The notes beneath the pieces were generated by a model, which made no database searches, had not been told where the DNA came from, and worked only from the letters and a program-made list of their open reading frames with translations. Both the position numbers and the translations under genes were made by a program. This document shows, piece by piece, positions 1-5,250 of a DNA stretch of 5,250 nt. Origin of the DNA: Betaproteobacteria bacterium (GTDB lineage Bacteria > Pseudomonadota > Gammaproteobacteria > Burkholderiales > Burkholderiaceae); assembly GCA_009921765.1 (NCBI GenBank), contig RFXC01000266.1:1-5250 (forward strand), read 5' to 3'. Within the stretch, counting starts at the first letter, position 1; every line of letters starts with the position of its first letter.

Positions 1-30
1 GTCATACGTCGTGCTGCGCGCCGTGTTCGT
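1..30 (-). repeat. Start of a further YDG unit, cut by the window edge, residues 1741-1750
   Basis: The last ten codons read TNTARSTTYD. This is the same lead as TGTARATTYD at residues 1569-1578, so a further YDG-type unit begins here and the repeat array continues beyond the window. Whether the third core residue is Gly or Ala cannot be seen. Confidence 0.65.
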
Positions 31-3000
31 CACCGTCACCGGCTTGGGACTGATCACCAGATTCGCGTCGGTGATGACTGGCGTGTTGTAGTTGGACAGC
101 ACCGCACCGCTGACCGCCAGAGTGGAGCCATAGGTACCTGCATTGGTGCCCGTGGCAACGCCTGTCACCGTGAGTGCACTCGCATCATTGCCCAGCGCTG
201 TGGTGGTGTAGGTGCCCGTGTAGGACGTGCCTCGATACACGTTGCCCGTGAGACTCGGCGTGGCCGTCACCGACAGGTTGGCTTTGTCCACCACGTTGGT
301 AGCCGCAACGTAGCTGAAGCTGTAGTTGCTGGCACTGCCTGCCCCCATCGCTGCATTGCCTGGGGTCACTGTGTAGGTTCCGGCCTGCGCCACCCCGCCG
401 GACGAAACGCCTGAACCACCGAGCGCCTTGTTCACCGAGGACACCCAATCACCCTGCGCCAGGCCACTTGCGACAAAGCCAGTCGTATTGACCAAGTCGG
501 CATAAATGCTCACAGCATCGTAGGTCGTCGCGCGCGCCGTGCCCGTCACGGTGACGGCCTTGGGGTCAATCGTCGCCGCGGTGGTGCTGACGGTACTGGT
601 CAGCTCATAGTTTCTGGCCAGGCCACCCGTACCATCACCCAAGCGATAACCCGTGGCCGTGACGGTCTTGTTGGACTGCGCCATGGCGTCTGAAAAAGCC
701 GCCGTTCCAGGAAGCAGGGTCAAACTTTCGTTGACCACACCAGTCGCTACAGTGCCCCAGTTACTGACGGCCACGCTTGAATTGCCGTCGTACGTCTTAT
801 TGACCGCAGTCAAGCCGGACACGGTCACCGGTTTGGGCGTGATGCTGCCCACCGCACCCGAAACAGAGGTCGGTAACACATAGTTGGAAAGATTGGTCCC
901 CGCACCCGCGAGGTAATCGCTGGGTGTCAAATTCACTGTCACCAGCTTGCCGCTACCGACGTTCGGGTCGTCATACGTGCCCGACGTTTTCGTGACGCTT
1001 GCAGCGTCAGTGCCCACCCACCCCGACAGGATGTAGTTAGCACTCGTGAGCGTCGCGCTGGCATTCCCGTCATAGACCTTTGTGATCGGCCCTTGCAGCA
1101 GGGCATTGACGGACGAAGTCGTGATGGTCGCCGGATTCACAGTCAGGGGCGCACTGACATACGTGATGTTGTAGTTGTTGCTCGTCAGTCCCTGAGGCGT
1201 GATGGTGTAGGTGCCCGCATTGACAGCATTCTGGCTGGTGCCCCCGTACGATAAAGCGCCGCCCAGAACCGTTGAATTCTCATTGTTCACCAGTCCGCTG
1301 TAAGCGACGCCATTGCCACCAAGATAGGCCTCGCCGTCATAGATTTTCCGGTCGCTCTGGGCCGTGACCGTCAACGCAGCCTTGGTGATGGCACCGTTGC
1401 TGCCTGAAATGCCGTTACCCGCAGACAGCACATAGTTGCCCCGATCCACGCCGGACAGCGTCAGGTTGTTGACGCCGTAGTTGGTCGTTCCGGCATTGGC
1501 GCTGGCGTAAGCACCTTGCCCGGTCACCGATACTTTGTCCCCCGCCAAGGCGCCACTCAGAGCCAGACTCATTCCCGGCATGCTGGCGTTACCGTCATAG
1601 GTCTTGGTCAAACCGCTGCCCACCGCTGCCGACACCGTTTTGGGGTTGACGGTCAGGGCACCCGTCGTCGTGATCGTACTGCCATAGTTGGTGCTGCTGT
1701 TGGTGACATTGCTGGCACCCAGCTGGTAGCCACCGAAGGCATTCAGCTGGCGCGCGCTACTCAAAGATGCGCTTTGCACGCCTACATGGAAAGACGTCGA
1801 GCCGCCATCGCCATCCGTCAGGCTGAAAGCAGTGCCAGTGACCGATGCTCGCGACGTCAGATCAATCACGACATTGTTGCTGCTCTTGAGGTACTGCGCA
1901 GAAGTCAGCGCGTAGACTGGGTCCGCTCCATACGTCGTCGCCACGTTGCTGAACTTCACCAGCAACTGATCTGCAGGGACAATGGTGTAATTGCCCGGAA
2001 CATACGTGATGGCGTAGTTGGTGTTGGTCAGCCCAGGAATGGAAGCCTGCAAGGCCCCGACGAAAGTGCCTGCCGCCGAGCCGGTAGAGCGTGTGATGCT
2101 CAAACTGCCCAGCGTGGAAATCGACTCGCCAGGCACGAAGCCCGTGTAACTGGCACCCGCATAACCCACTGTATCGGATTGACCCACAAAACGCGCATCG
2201 TCGTTGACCCGAATGGTCAGGGCCTTGGGGTTGACTGTGAGCGTCCCCGGGCTGTAGCTGATGCTGTAGTTTTTCGCGGTCAGGCCCGAGACTGTCAGCG
2301 CGTACGTGCCGGCATTGACCGCACCCTGGGCCACGCCGCCAAACACCGCCTTGCCGCCCAGTGCGCTGGCATTTTCGCCGGCTACAAAACCGTTGTACGA
2401 CACGCCATTGCCCAGCGCGTAAGCACCGCCATCATAGGTCTTGGAGGCATCGTTGGCGGTGATCGTCAAAGCCGCTGGGGTCACCGTGATCTTGGGATTG
2501 CTGGCGGCATATCCCAAAGCCTCGGCACTCGCAGTCTTGCTGACTTCGTACACGCCTACGTCGTACACATTGGAGGCGTTGAGCTTGGCGTTGGCCTTGG
2601 GAGTGCTGCCAGTACGCACGAGCAGCGCCTGGCTCACCTTGGCCTCGTCGCCGTTTTGCAGGCCCAAGGCATGGCTGCTGGTGGTGCTGTAGGTGTTCAA
2701 GCTACCCGTGCTGCTGTAGCTCATGGCCTGGCCATACGCGATGGACTGGTCGGATTGAGTGCTCCAGCTCACCGTGGGCTGCTGGCGATAGATCAGACTC
2801 AACCCCGGCGAGAGCGCCTGGGAGTAGTTGCTGGTCAGACTGTCGCTGCCGTAGCGGAAGCGCCCGGAGCCAGAGCCTACCAGGGCAGCGACCGATGTGC
2901 TGCCCGCAAGCGAGCCCGTGTAGAGCTTGGCTGTACCGCCTGCACCCACGCTGATGGTGGAAGCGTTCGTCAACACAATGTTTCCACCCGTGCTGTCACC

Positions 3001-5250
3001 CGGGTTGGCGTTGTACCCCGCCTCAATGTTGATGGCCGAAGGCAGGGTGGATGAGGTCGTGATGTCACGGGCCACCGTCAAGTCGCCCGTCAAGCTGGCG
3101 ACGAACACCCTACTGGAAGCTGAAATGCCGGACACGCTGCCAACGGCACCTATTGTCAAGGGGCCTGCATTGACGAGAGCGACCGTCGTAGCGCCCGTGA
3201 CTGCCGCCGTGCCAATCGCGTTGTATTTGGTCAGAGAAACACCAGAATCGGCCCCGGTCACCGCCAACTGCGGCGTGGTCAACAATCCCGGCGGGAGCGC
3301 CGACTGCTGGATGGTTTTGCCGGCGCCATATGCCGCAAGGGAAATCAGACCATTGGCGCCTGTACCTGTCGAAGCCAGCGCGCTTTCGAGGTACATGTCA
3401 CCAGCCATCAGGCTGATCGGCCCGGCCACCGACATCGGCGCATACAAGGTCAGCGCAGCTGTGTTGTTGGCCTTGCCGATCGTGAGCGCCGAAGGCCCTG
3501 AATTGCTGGCACCGGCGACCACCACATTCGTCCCCAGGGTCTGAGTGTCTCTGAAAGATGTGGCCACGGGCGCCATCGACACCGCGCCGTCGGTCTTGAG
3601 CGTGATCGCGCTTGCGAGCGAGCCGGAGAAAATGTCATTCGACACCAGCGATATGTCGCCCGTTTGCGAGGCCCCGCCCAGCATCACATTGGCACCCAAT
3701 GACAGGCCGTAGCTGGCAGATCCTGCGCCTTCATTGCCCTGAATCGTGAGTGAGCCACCCAATGCGCCGCTTCGGGTGCGAACCGTTGGGACGGCCGCTC
3801 CGACACCGGCGATACGGACGCCAAAGTTGTTCAAGCTAGCGCTGCCTGTTCCGCCACCGGTACCGGTAATGGTCACTGTGGCGTTGGCACCCGTGGTCTC
3901 CACAGTGGCCGCTGTGCTCGATGCGCTGGCACCCACCAGCACCCCGATGTTGTTGCTGGAGTTGCTGATGGCAGAGCCACCACCGCCTGTGCCCGTGATG
4001 GACACTGAACCCGAACCCACGACGCTGGCAGAGTCACCGATCTGCACACCGTAGGTGCCGGATGTACTGCTGGCCGTGCCACGGCCCACCAGGGTGATGT
4101 TGGCGCCACTGATGCTGGCATGGTTGCCAACCAGAACACCGGTGCTGCCGATAGCCGCGCCACCGGCGGCTGTGGCGCCGTTACCCCCGCCCAACACTAC
4201 GTGACCTGTGGCAGCGCTGATGGTGGCCTTGGCCGGGCTCGCACCCGCGGCAGTGAGCGTAATCGACCCTGCGCCGTTGGCGTCGCTGTCGGCCCAATAG
4301 GTCACGTTGCCACCCGAGGTTGAGACAGTGGTCGACGTGTTTTGAACAATGTTTCCGGTGGACTTGATCAGCAGTTCTGAACTGCCACCTGTGACATTAC
4401 CCGTCAGGGTCACATCACCACCGGCGTTGGTTACCGAGAAGGCACCTGATGTATTGACGGTGCCCAACGAATAATTGGCTGCAGACACCGCAATGCTGCC
4501 ACTGCCAACGGTCATCGCGCCCTGCGTGCTGAAGCTGCCGCCGGTTTGGGTCAGATTGCTCAAGGTCACGCCGCTCGTGCCCACGTTCAATGTGCCGGCC
4601 GATACCGTCAGGCTGCCCGTACTTCCGCTGATGCCATCCACATTGACCGTGCCTGCTTGCGCCGTGCCTGTGACCACGTTGTTGAAGCTGACAGTCGTAC
4701 CTGCGGGAATCACCACATTCGCCACATTGGACAGATCGGGCACGGCACCACCGGCCCAGTTGGCAGGGTTCAACCAATCACCCGTCGCACCCCCCGTCCA
4801 GGTCACCGAATTCAATCGCGTGATGTTGGCGCTCAGACCCGTGGGCTGCGTCAGCGTGTAGTTGCCGCTGCCCGCGCCGCTGAGCGTGCTGGTGGATGTC
4901 ACGGCAATGTTGTTACCCACGTTTTTGCTGGCGAAGGTGCCGCTCGTGTTCAGGGTCACTGTGCTGCTATCCGTGCCCACCAGGCCTTGCAAGGTCCCAC
5001 CACTCAAGGTGGCCACCGCACTCCCGTCGTAAATCTTGTTGACTGCGGTGCTGCCACTCACCGTCAAGGTGGCCTTATCCACCGTGCTGGTGGCCGCTAC
5101 GTAGCTGAAGCCGTAGTTGCTCGCCAGGCCTGTGCTCAGCACCGCAGCACTGGGCGTCACGGTAAAGGTACCCGCCTGCGCTACGCCTGTTGCAGCCACG
5201 CCGCTGCCACTGGCCGTCTGTGTGACGGAGGCCACCGCATCCGTGCCCAC
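1..5250 (-). CDS. Giant YDG/MBG-repeat surface adhesin (filamentous-haemagglutinin-like), internal fragment open at both ends
   Basis: One frame is open for all 1750 codons of the window, with no start or stop, so this is the middle of a longer gene. The translation is rich in Gly, Ala, Ser, Thr, Val and Asn, has few charged residues and no cysteine. It contains seven intact or near-intact YDG units or cores (Y74, Y939, Y1218, Y1304, Y1393, Y1487 and the edge copy Y1749), each set in a unit that ends in a strand such as LTVNPKALT. Residues 191-800 have the short alternating hydrophobic strands and Gly/Asn turns of a parallel beta-helix. Proteins built this way are usually exported adhesins that form long fibres on the cell surface for attachment, aggregation or biofilm. 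Export by Sec plus a TpsB-type outer-membrane partner is an inference: the TPS domain, signal peptide and C-terminus lie outside. An autotransporter or type I substrate remains possible, although no RTX nonapeptides are seen. No promoter, ribosome site or neighbour is visible. Confidence 0.95.
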   Translation of the reverse strand, partial: MGTDAVASVTQTASGSGVAATGVAQAGTFTVTPSAAVLSTGLASNYGFSYVAATSTVDKATLTVSGSTAVNKIYDGSAVATLSGGTLQGLVGTDSSTVTLNTSGTFASKNVGNNIAVTSTSTLSGAGSGNYTLTQPTGLSANITRLNSVTWTGGATGDWLNPANWAGGAVPDLSNVANVVIPAGTTVSFNNVVTGTAQAGTVNVDGISGSTGSLTVSAGTLNVGTSGVTLSNLTQTGGSFSTQGAMTVGSGSIAVSAANYSLGTVNTSGAFSVTNAGGDVTLTGNVTGGSSELLIKSTGNIVQNTSTTVSTSGGNVTYWADSDANGAGSITLTAAGASPAKATISAATGHVVLGGGNGATAAGGAAIGSTGVLVGNHASISGANITLVGRGTASSTSGTYGVQIGDSASVVGSGSVSITGTGGGGSAISNSSNNIGVLVGASASSTAATVETTGANATVTITGTGGGTGSASLNNFGVRIAGVGAAVPTVRTRSGALGGSLTIQGNEGAGSASYGLSLGANVMLGGASQTGDISLVSNDIFSGSLASAITLKTDGAVSMAPVATSFRDTQTLGTNVVVAGASNSGPSALTIGKANNTAALTLYAPMSVAGPISLMAGDMYLESALASTGTGANGLISLAAYGAGKTIQQSALPPGLLTTPQLAVTGADSGVSLTKYNAIGTAAVTGATTVALVNAGPLTIGAVGSVSGISASSRVFVASLTGDLTVARDITTSSTLPSAINIEAGYNANPGDSTGGNIVLTNASTISVGAGGTAKLYTGSLAGSTSVAALVGSGSGRFRYGSDSLTSNYSQALSPGLSLIYRQQPTVSWSTQSDQSIAYGQAMSYSSTGSLNTYSTTSSHALGLQNGDEAKVSQALLVRTGSTPKANAKLNASNVYDVGVYEVSKTASAEALGYAASNPKITVTPAALTITANDASKTYDGGAYALGNGVSYNGFVAGENASALGGKAVFGGVAQGAVNAGTYALTVSGLTAKNYSISYSPGTLTVNPKALTIRVNDDARFVGQSDTVGYAGASYTGFVPGESISTLGSLSITRSTGSAAGTFVGALQASIPGLTNTNYAITYVPGNYTIVPADQLLVKFSNVATTYGADPVYALTSAQYLKSSNNVVIDLTSRASVTGTAFSLTDGDGGSTSFHVGVQSASLSSARQLNAFGGYQLGASNVTNSSTNYGSTITTTGALTVNPKTVSAAVGSGLTKTYDGNASMPGMSLALSGALAGDKVSVTGQGAYASANAGTTNYGVNNLTLSGVDRGNYVLSAGNGISGSNGAITKAALTVTAQSDRKIYDGEAYLGGNGVAYSGLVNNENSTVLGGALSYGGTSQNAVNAGTYTITPQGLTSNNYNITYVSAPLTVNPATITTSSVNALLQGPITKVYDGNASATLTSANYILSGWVGTDAASVTKTSGTYDDPNVGSGKLVTVNLTPSDYLAGAGTNLSNYVLPTSVSGAVGSITPKPVTVSGLTAVNKTYDGNSSVAVSNWGTVATGVVNESLTLLPGTAAFSDAMAQSNKTVTATGYRLGDGTGGLARNYELTSTVSTTAATIDPKAVTVTGTARATTYDAVSIYADLVNTTGFVASGLAQGDWVSSVNKALGGSGVSSGGVAQAGTYTVTPGNAAMGAGSASNYSFSYVAATNVVDKANLSVTATPSLTGNVYRGTSYTGTYTTTALGNDASALTVTGVATGTNAGTYGSTLAVSGAVLSNYNTPVITDANLVISPKPVTVTNTARSTTYD
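31..267 (-). repeat. MBG-like unit with a YRG variant, residues 1662-1740
   Basis: The unit begins TATPSLTGNVYRGTSYTGTY, with VYRG at the position of the YDG core, then ALGNDASALTVTGVATGTNA, GTYGSTLAVSGAVLSNYNTP and VITDANLVISPKPVTV. The 'NAGTY.S.L.VSG..LSNYN....DANLVI.PKPVTV' end is regular for this family. The closing strand leads into another unit cut by the window edge. Confidence 0.7.
268..546 (-). repeat. Degenerate YDG/MBG unit with YDA core, residues 1569-1661
   Basis: The lead TGTARATTYDAVSIYADL has Y-D-A where most units have Y-D-G. It continues FVASGLAQGDWVSSVNKALG, GGVAQAGTYTVTP, SASNYSFSYVAAT and VVDKANLSV. Residues 1598-1661 match the first 64 residues of the window at about 59% of positions. 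The fold is probably kept, since the strand-forming parts are conserved. Confidence 0.75.
547..819 (-). repeat. YDG domain unit, residues 1478-1568
   Basis: The unit reads SGLTAVNKTYDGNSSVAVSN, then WGTVATGVVNESLTLLPGTA, AFSDAMAQSNKTVTATGY, and RNYELTSTVSTTAATIDPK. It keeps the YDGN core and a 'F.DA.A..NKTVTATGY.L' strand pair, followed by 'NYEL' and 'A.I.PKAVTV'. The opening lead 'ITPKPVTVSGLTAVNKTYDG' joins it directly to the preceding unit. Confidence 0.85.
820..1119 (-). repeat. YDG domain unit, residues 1378-1477
   Basis: The unit carries ITKVYDGNASATLTSANY, then GWVGTDAASVTKTSGTYDD, PNVGSGKLVTVNLTPSDY, NYVLPTSVSGAVGSI and TPKPVTV at the end. The 'GTDAASVTKTSGTYDDPNVGSGK.VTV' middle is the standard second half of a YDG unit. 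At 100 residues it is slightly long because of the SDYLAGAGTNLS stretch before the NYVLP strand. Confidence 0.85.
1120..1362 (-). repeat. YDG/MBG unit, residues 1297-1377
   Basis: The unit reads DRKIYDGEAYLGGNGVAYSG, then LVNNENSTVLGG, AVNAGTYTITPQGLTSNNY and NITYVSAPLTVNPATIT. It is the paralogous partner of residues 931-1013, with the YDG core, the EN..LGG centre and the AVNAGTY strand at the same spacing. The two differ in the last strand (VSAPLTVNP against SPGTLTVNP). Confidence 0.8.
1363..1632 (-). repeat. YDG domain unit, residues 1207-1296
   Basis: After a SAAVGSGLT lead comes KTYDGNASMPGMSLALSG, then ALAGDKVSVTGQGAYAS, ANAGTTNYGVNNLTLSGVD, RGNYVLSAGNGISGS and the closing ITKAALTVT. 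The YDGNA core, the 'GD.VSV...G.Y.S.NAG' middle and the 'NY.L' strand are diagnostic of YDG units. It is a single intact unit, without insertion. Confidence 0.85.
1633..1980 (-). repeat. Long MBG-related unit with a YGAD core, residues 1091-1206
   Basis: This 116-residue unit opens VPADQLLVKFSNVATTYGAD, with YGAD where other units have YDGN. The segments SAQYLKSSNNVVIDLTSRAS, AFSLTDGDGGSTSF and GGYQLGASNVT follow, and it closes ALTVNPKTV. It is longer than the surrounding 77-100 residue units and includes one of the window's few histidines (H1155). I believe this unit type recurs in betaproteobacterial giant adhesins, but that is from memory. Confidence 0.6.
1981..2211 (-). repeat. MBG-type unit, residues 1014-1090
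   Basis: The unit reads RVNDDARFVGQSDTVGYAG, then SYTGFVPGESISTLGSLSI, an AGTFVGALQA strand, and NYAITYVPGNYTI at the end. The 'NDA.FVGQ.D' opening, 'Y.GFV.GE..S.LG' middle and 'NY.ITY.PGNYTI' end fit MBG domains of large secreted proteins. It has no YDG core, which separates it from its neighbours. No ligand or enzymatic function can be assigned. Confidence 0.75.
2212..2460 (-). repeat. YDG/MBG unit, residues 931-1013
   Basis: The unit contains SKTYDGGAYALGNGVSYNGF, then VAGENASALGG, AVNAGTYALTVSGLTAKNY and SISYSPGTLTVNPKALTI. The start has the YDG core and the rest follows the MBG pattern (AGTY, then NY.I.Y..G.L.V). Residues 1296-1378 are its closest relative in the window, with about 44 of 83 identical positions in an ungapped alignment by eye, which points to duplication within the gene. 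Confidence 0.8.
2461..2799 (-). repeat. MBG-type unit after the stalk, residues 818-930
   Basis: The unit starts LSLIYRQQPTVSW, a junction phrase that in this protein family links the beta-helix to the MBG array. It continues QSIAYGQAMSYSSTG, then LQNGDEAKVSQ, NVYDVGVYEVS and ALGYAASNPKITVTPAALTI. The 'I.YGQ' start, the 'GD' in the middle, the 'Y.VG.Y' strand and the closing 'I.V.PAALTI' fit MBG domains. At about 113 residues it is longer than the roughly 80-residue units that follow. Likely a rigid spacer of the fibre. Confidence 0.7.
2851..3660 (-). other. Predicted beta-helix stalk, second part, residues 531-800
   Basis: The strand pattern continues with less regular spacing: GDISLVSNDI, AITLKTDGAVSM, TNVVVAGAS, AALTLYAPMSVAGPISLMAGD, GLISLAAYGAGKTIQQS, GATTVALVNAGPLTIGAVGSV, GDLTVARDITTSS, AINIEAGYN and GGNIVLTNASTISVGAG. 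Phrases such as 'GPLTIGAVG', 'GDLTVARDI' and 'GGNIVLTNA' are common in FHA-like stalks. The section ends around RFRYGSDSLTSNYS, where the MBG units begin. No separate functional domain is recognised in it. Confidence 0.7.
3661..4140 (-). repeat. Tandem 'GV.(V/I)G..A' beta-helix repeats, about five copies, residues 371-530
   Basis: Five copies open with a related motif: GVLVGNHASISG (371), YGVQIGDSASVVG (400), IGVLVGASASS (435), GVRIAGVGAAV (477) and YGLSLGANVMLGG (514). The first four are followed by an amphipathic strand and a Gly-rich turn such as VSITGTGGGG, VTITGTGGGTG or LTIQGNEGAG. The conserved glycines at 371, 401, 436, 477 and 515 are 30, 35, 41 and 38 residues apart. This looks like one or two beta-helix turns duplicated and diverged. 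Copies differ enough that recent slippage is unlikely. Confidence 0.7.
4216..4680 (-). other. Predicted parallel beta-helix stalk, first part, residues 191-345
   Basis: Successive short strands repeat about every 20 residues with Gly, Asn and Ser turns: AGTVNVDGI, GSLTVSAGTLNVG, GVTLSNLTQTGGSFS, GAMTVGSGSIAVS, GAFSVTNAGGDVTLTGNVTGG, ELLIKSTGNIVQ and GNVTYWADSD. This pattern fits right-handed parallel beta-helices such as those of filamentous haemagglutinin. No catalytic motif is visible. The assignment rests on the strand periodicity read by eye. Confidence 0.7.
4681..4800 (-). other. Tryptophan-containing 'WTGG...DW..PANW' module, residues 151-190
   Basis: Residues 151-165 hold three of only eight tryptophans in the translation (W151, W159, W165), in the pattern WTGG.TGDW.NPANW. 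An AGGAVPD turn follows, then the hydrophobic strands VANVVIPAGTTVSFN. This W-G...W..P.NW..G..P....V.IP pattern recurs in autotransporter- and haemagglutinin-like proteins at the start of beta-helical sections. Here it marks the switch from a YDG unit to the stalk. Its exact function is unknown; capping the helix or starting its folding is my inference. Confidence 0.65.
4813..5040 (-). repeat. Canonical YDG domain unit, residues 71-146
   Basis: This is the clearest YDG unit in the window. It begins NKIYDGSAVATLSGG, continues with the LVGTDSSTVTL strand and GTFASKNVGNNIAVT, and ends GNYTLTQPTGLSANIT. The Y-D-G core, the 'G.F..KNVG' middle and the 'NY.L.QP.G..A.IT' end all fit the family. YDG units are small all-beta modules of large secreted bacterial proteins and probably act as stalk spacers; no enzymatic role is known. 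The next residues (RLNSVT) lead straight into the tryptophan module. Confidence 0.85.
5059..5250 (-). repeat. Partial MBG/YDG-type unit, residues 1-64
   Basis: This is the C-terminal part of a repeat unit whose beginning lies before the window. It carries GVAQAGTFTVTP, then ASNYGFSYVAAT, and ends with VDKATLTV, the usual closing strand before the next unit. The 'AG.Y/F.V...L.S.NY.F.Y....L.V' pattern is typical of MBG units. It matches residues 1598-1661 of the same protein at about 38 of 64 positions in an ungapped alignment made by eye. Confidence 0.75.

Noticed and set aside
481..2460. Recurring GTCATAGGTCTT-like sites (reverse of AAGACCTATGAC) spaced like a possible CRISPR or regulatory repeat array.
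   Set aside because: These are the codons for K.YDG at the start of successive protein units. The spacing is domain length (about 80-115 codons), and the DNA varies at synonymous positions.
1516..3054. A 512-codon plus-strand open frame.
   Set aside because: It is codon-for-codon opposite to the adhesin frame. Its stops correspond to sense TTA, CTA and TCA codons, which are rare in this GC-rich gene, so it stays open by chance. The translation is Arg/His/Gln-rich, with no recognisable domain.
2927..3544. A 205-codon plus-strand open frame, and shorter ones at 653-883, 2441-2692, 3746-4054, 4120-4323 and 4475-4861.
   Set aside because: All lie antisense to a continuous, well-supported coding frame. 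Low-complexity translations rich in Ala, Pro, Val and Leu are what reverse reading of Gly/Ala/Thr-rich coding repeats gives.
4415..4777. Minus-strand open frames at 185-448, 3450-3638, 3873-4163 and 4415-4777.
   Set aside because: They are in frames shifted from the adhesin frame on the same strand. Their translations are Arg/Gln/His-rich without family resemblance, while the main frame is uninterrupted across each of them.
4790..4795. A run of six C (G on the coding strand) as a possible phase-variation tract.
   Set aside because: Six bases is short for slipped-strand switching, the frame is intact across it, and such runs are expected in GC-rich Gly codons.
1..5250. Promoters, terminators, tRNAs, insertion sequences or a second gene.
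   Set aside because: The full window is coding in one frame, there is no intergenic gap, and I saw no RNA-gene, transposase or inverted-repeat signal.

Overview
The whole window is the inside of one very large gene on the minus strand. Read from position 5250 down to position 1, codons aligned to 5248-5250 run for exactly 1750 triplets with no stop codon. I translated every codon by hand. Neither the start nor the stop codon lies in the window, so the protein is longer than 1750 residues. No other gene, RNA gene, promoter, terminator or mobile element is visible. Residue numbers below count from the first codon in the window (residue r covers 5251-3r to 5253-3r).

The product looks like a giant secreted or surface-bound adhesin of the filamentous-haemagglutinin-like type with YDG and MBG repeats. 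It is rich in Gly, Ala, Ser, Thr, Val and Asn, poor in charged residues, and has no cysteine in 1750 residues. The DNA is GC-rich, and third codon positions are mostly G or C. From recall of this repeat family, a betaproteobacterium (Burkholderiales, possibly Comamonadaceae) seems likely, but nothing in the window proves the taxon.

Layout in protein order: (1) residues 1-64, the tail of an MBG/YDG-type unit; (2) residues 71-146, a canonical YDG unit; (3) residues 151-190, a tryptophan-containing module (WTGG...DW..PANW) that opens a new section; (4) residues 191-800, a predicted parallel beta-helix stalk, including a tandem 'GV.(V/I)G' repeat at about 371-540; (5) residues 818-1206, three MBG-type units and one YDG/MBG unit; (6) residues 1207-1740, a run of YDG/MBG units, some with altered YDG cores; (7) residues 1741-1750, the start of another unit cut by the window edge.

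Expected role (family knowledge plus inference): export across both membranes, probably by two-partner secretion, to form a long fibre for surface attachment, aggregation or biofilm. The diagnostic ends (signal peptide and TPS domain upstream, C-terminal anchor downstream) and any transporter gene are outside the window, so the secretion route is not shown. I found no undescribed system. The notable points are modular duplication, repeat units on both sides of the beta-helix, complete lack of cysteine, and drift of the YDG motif.
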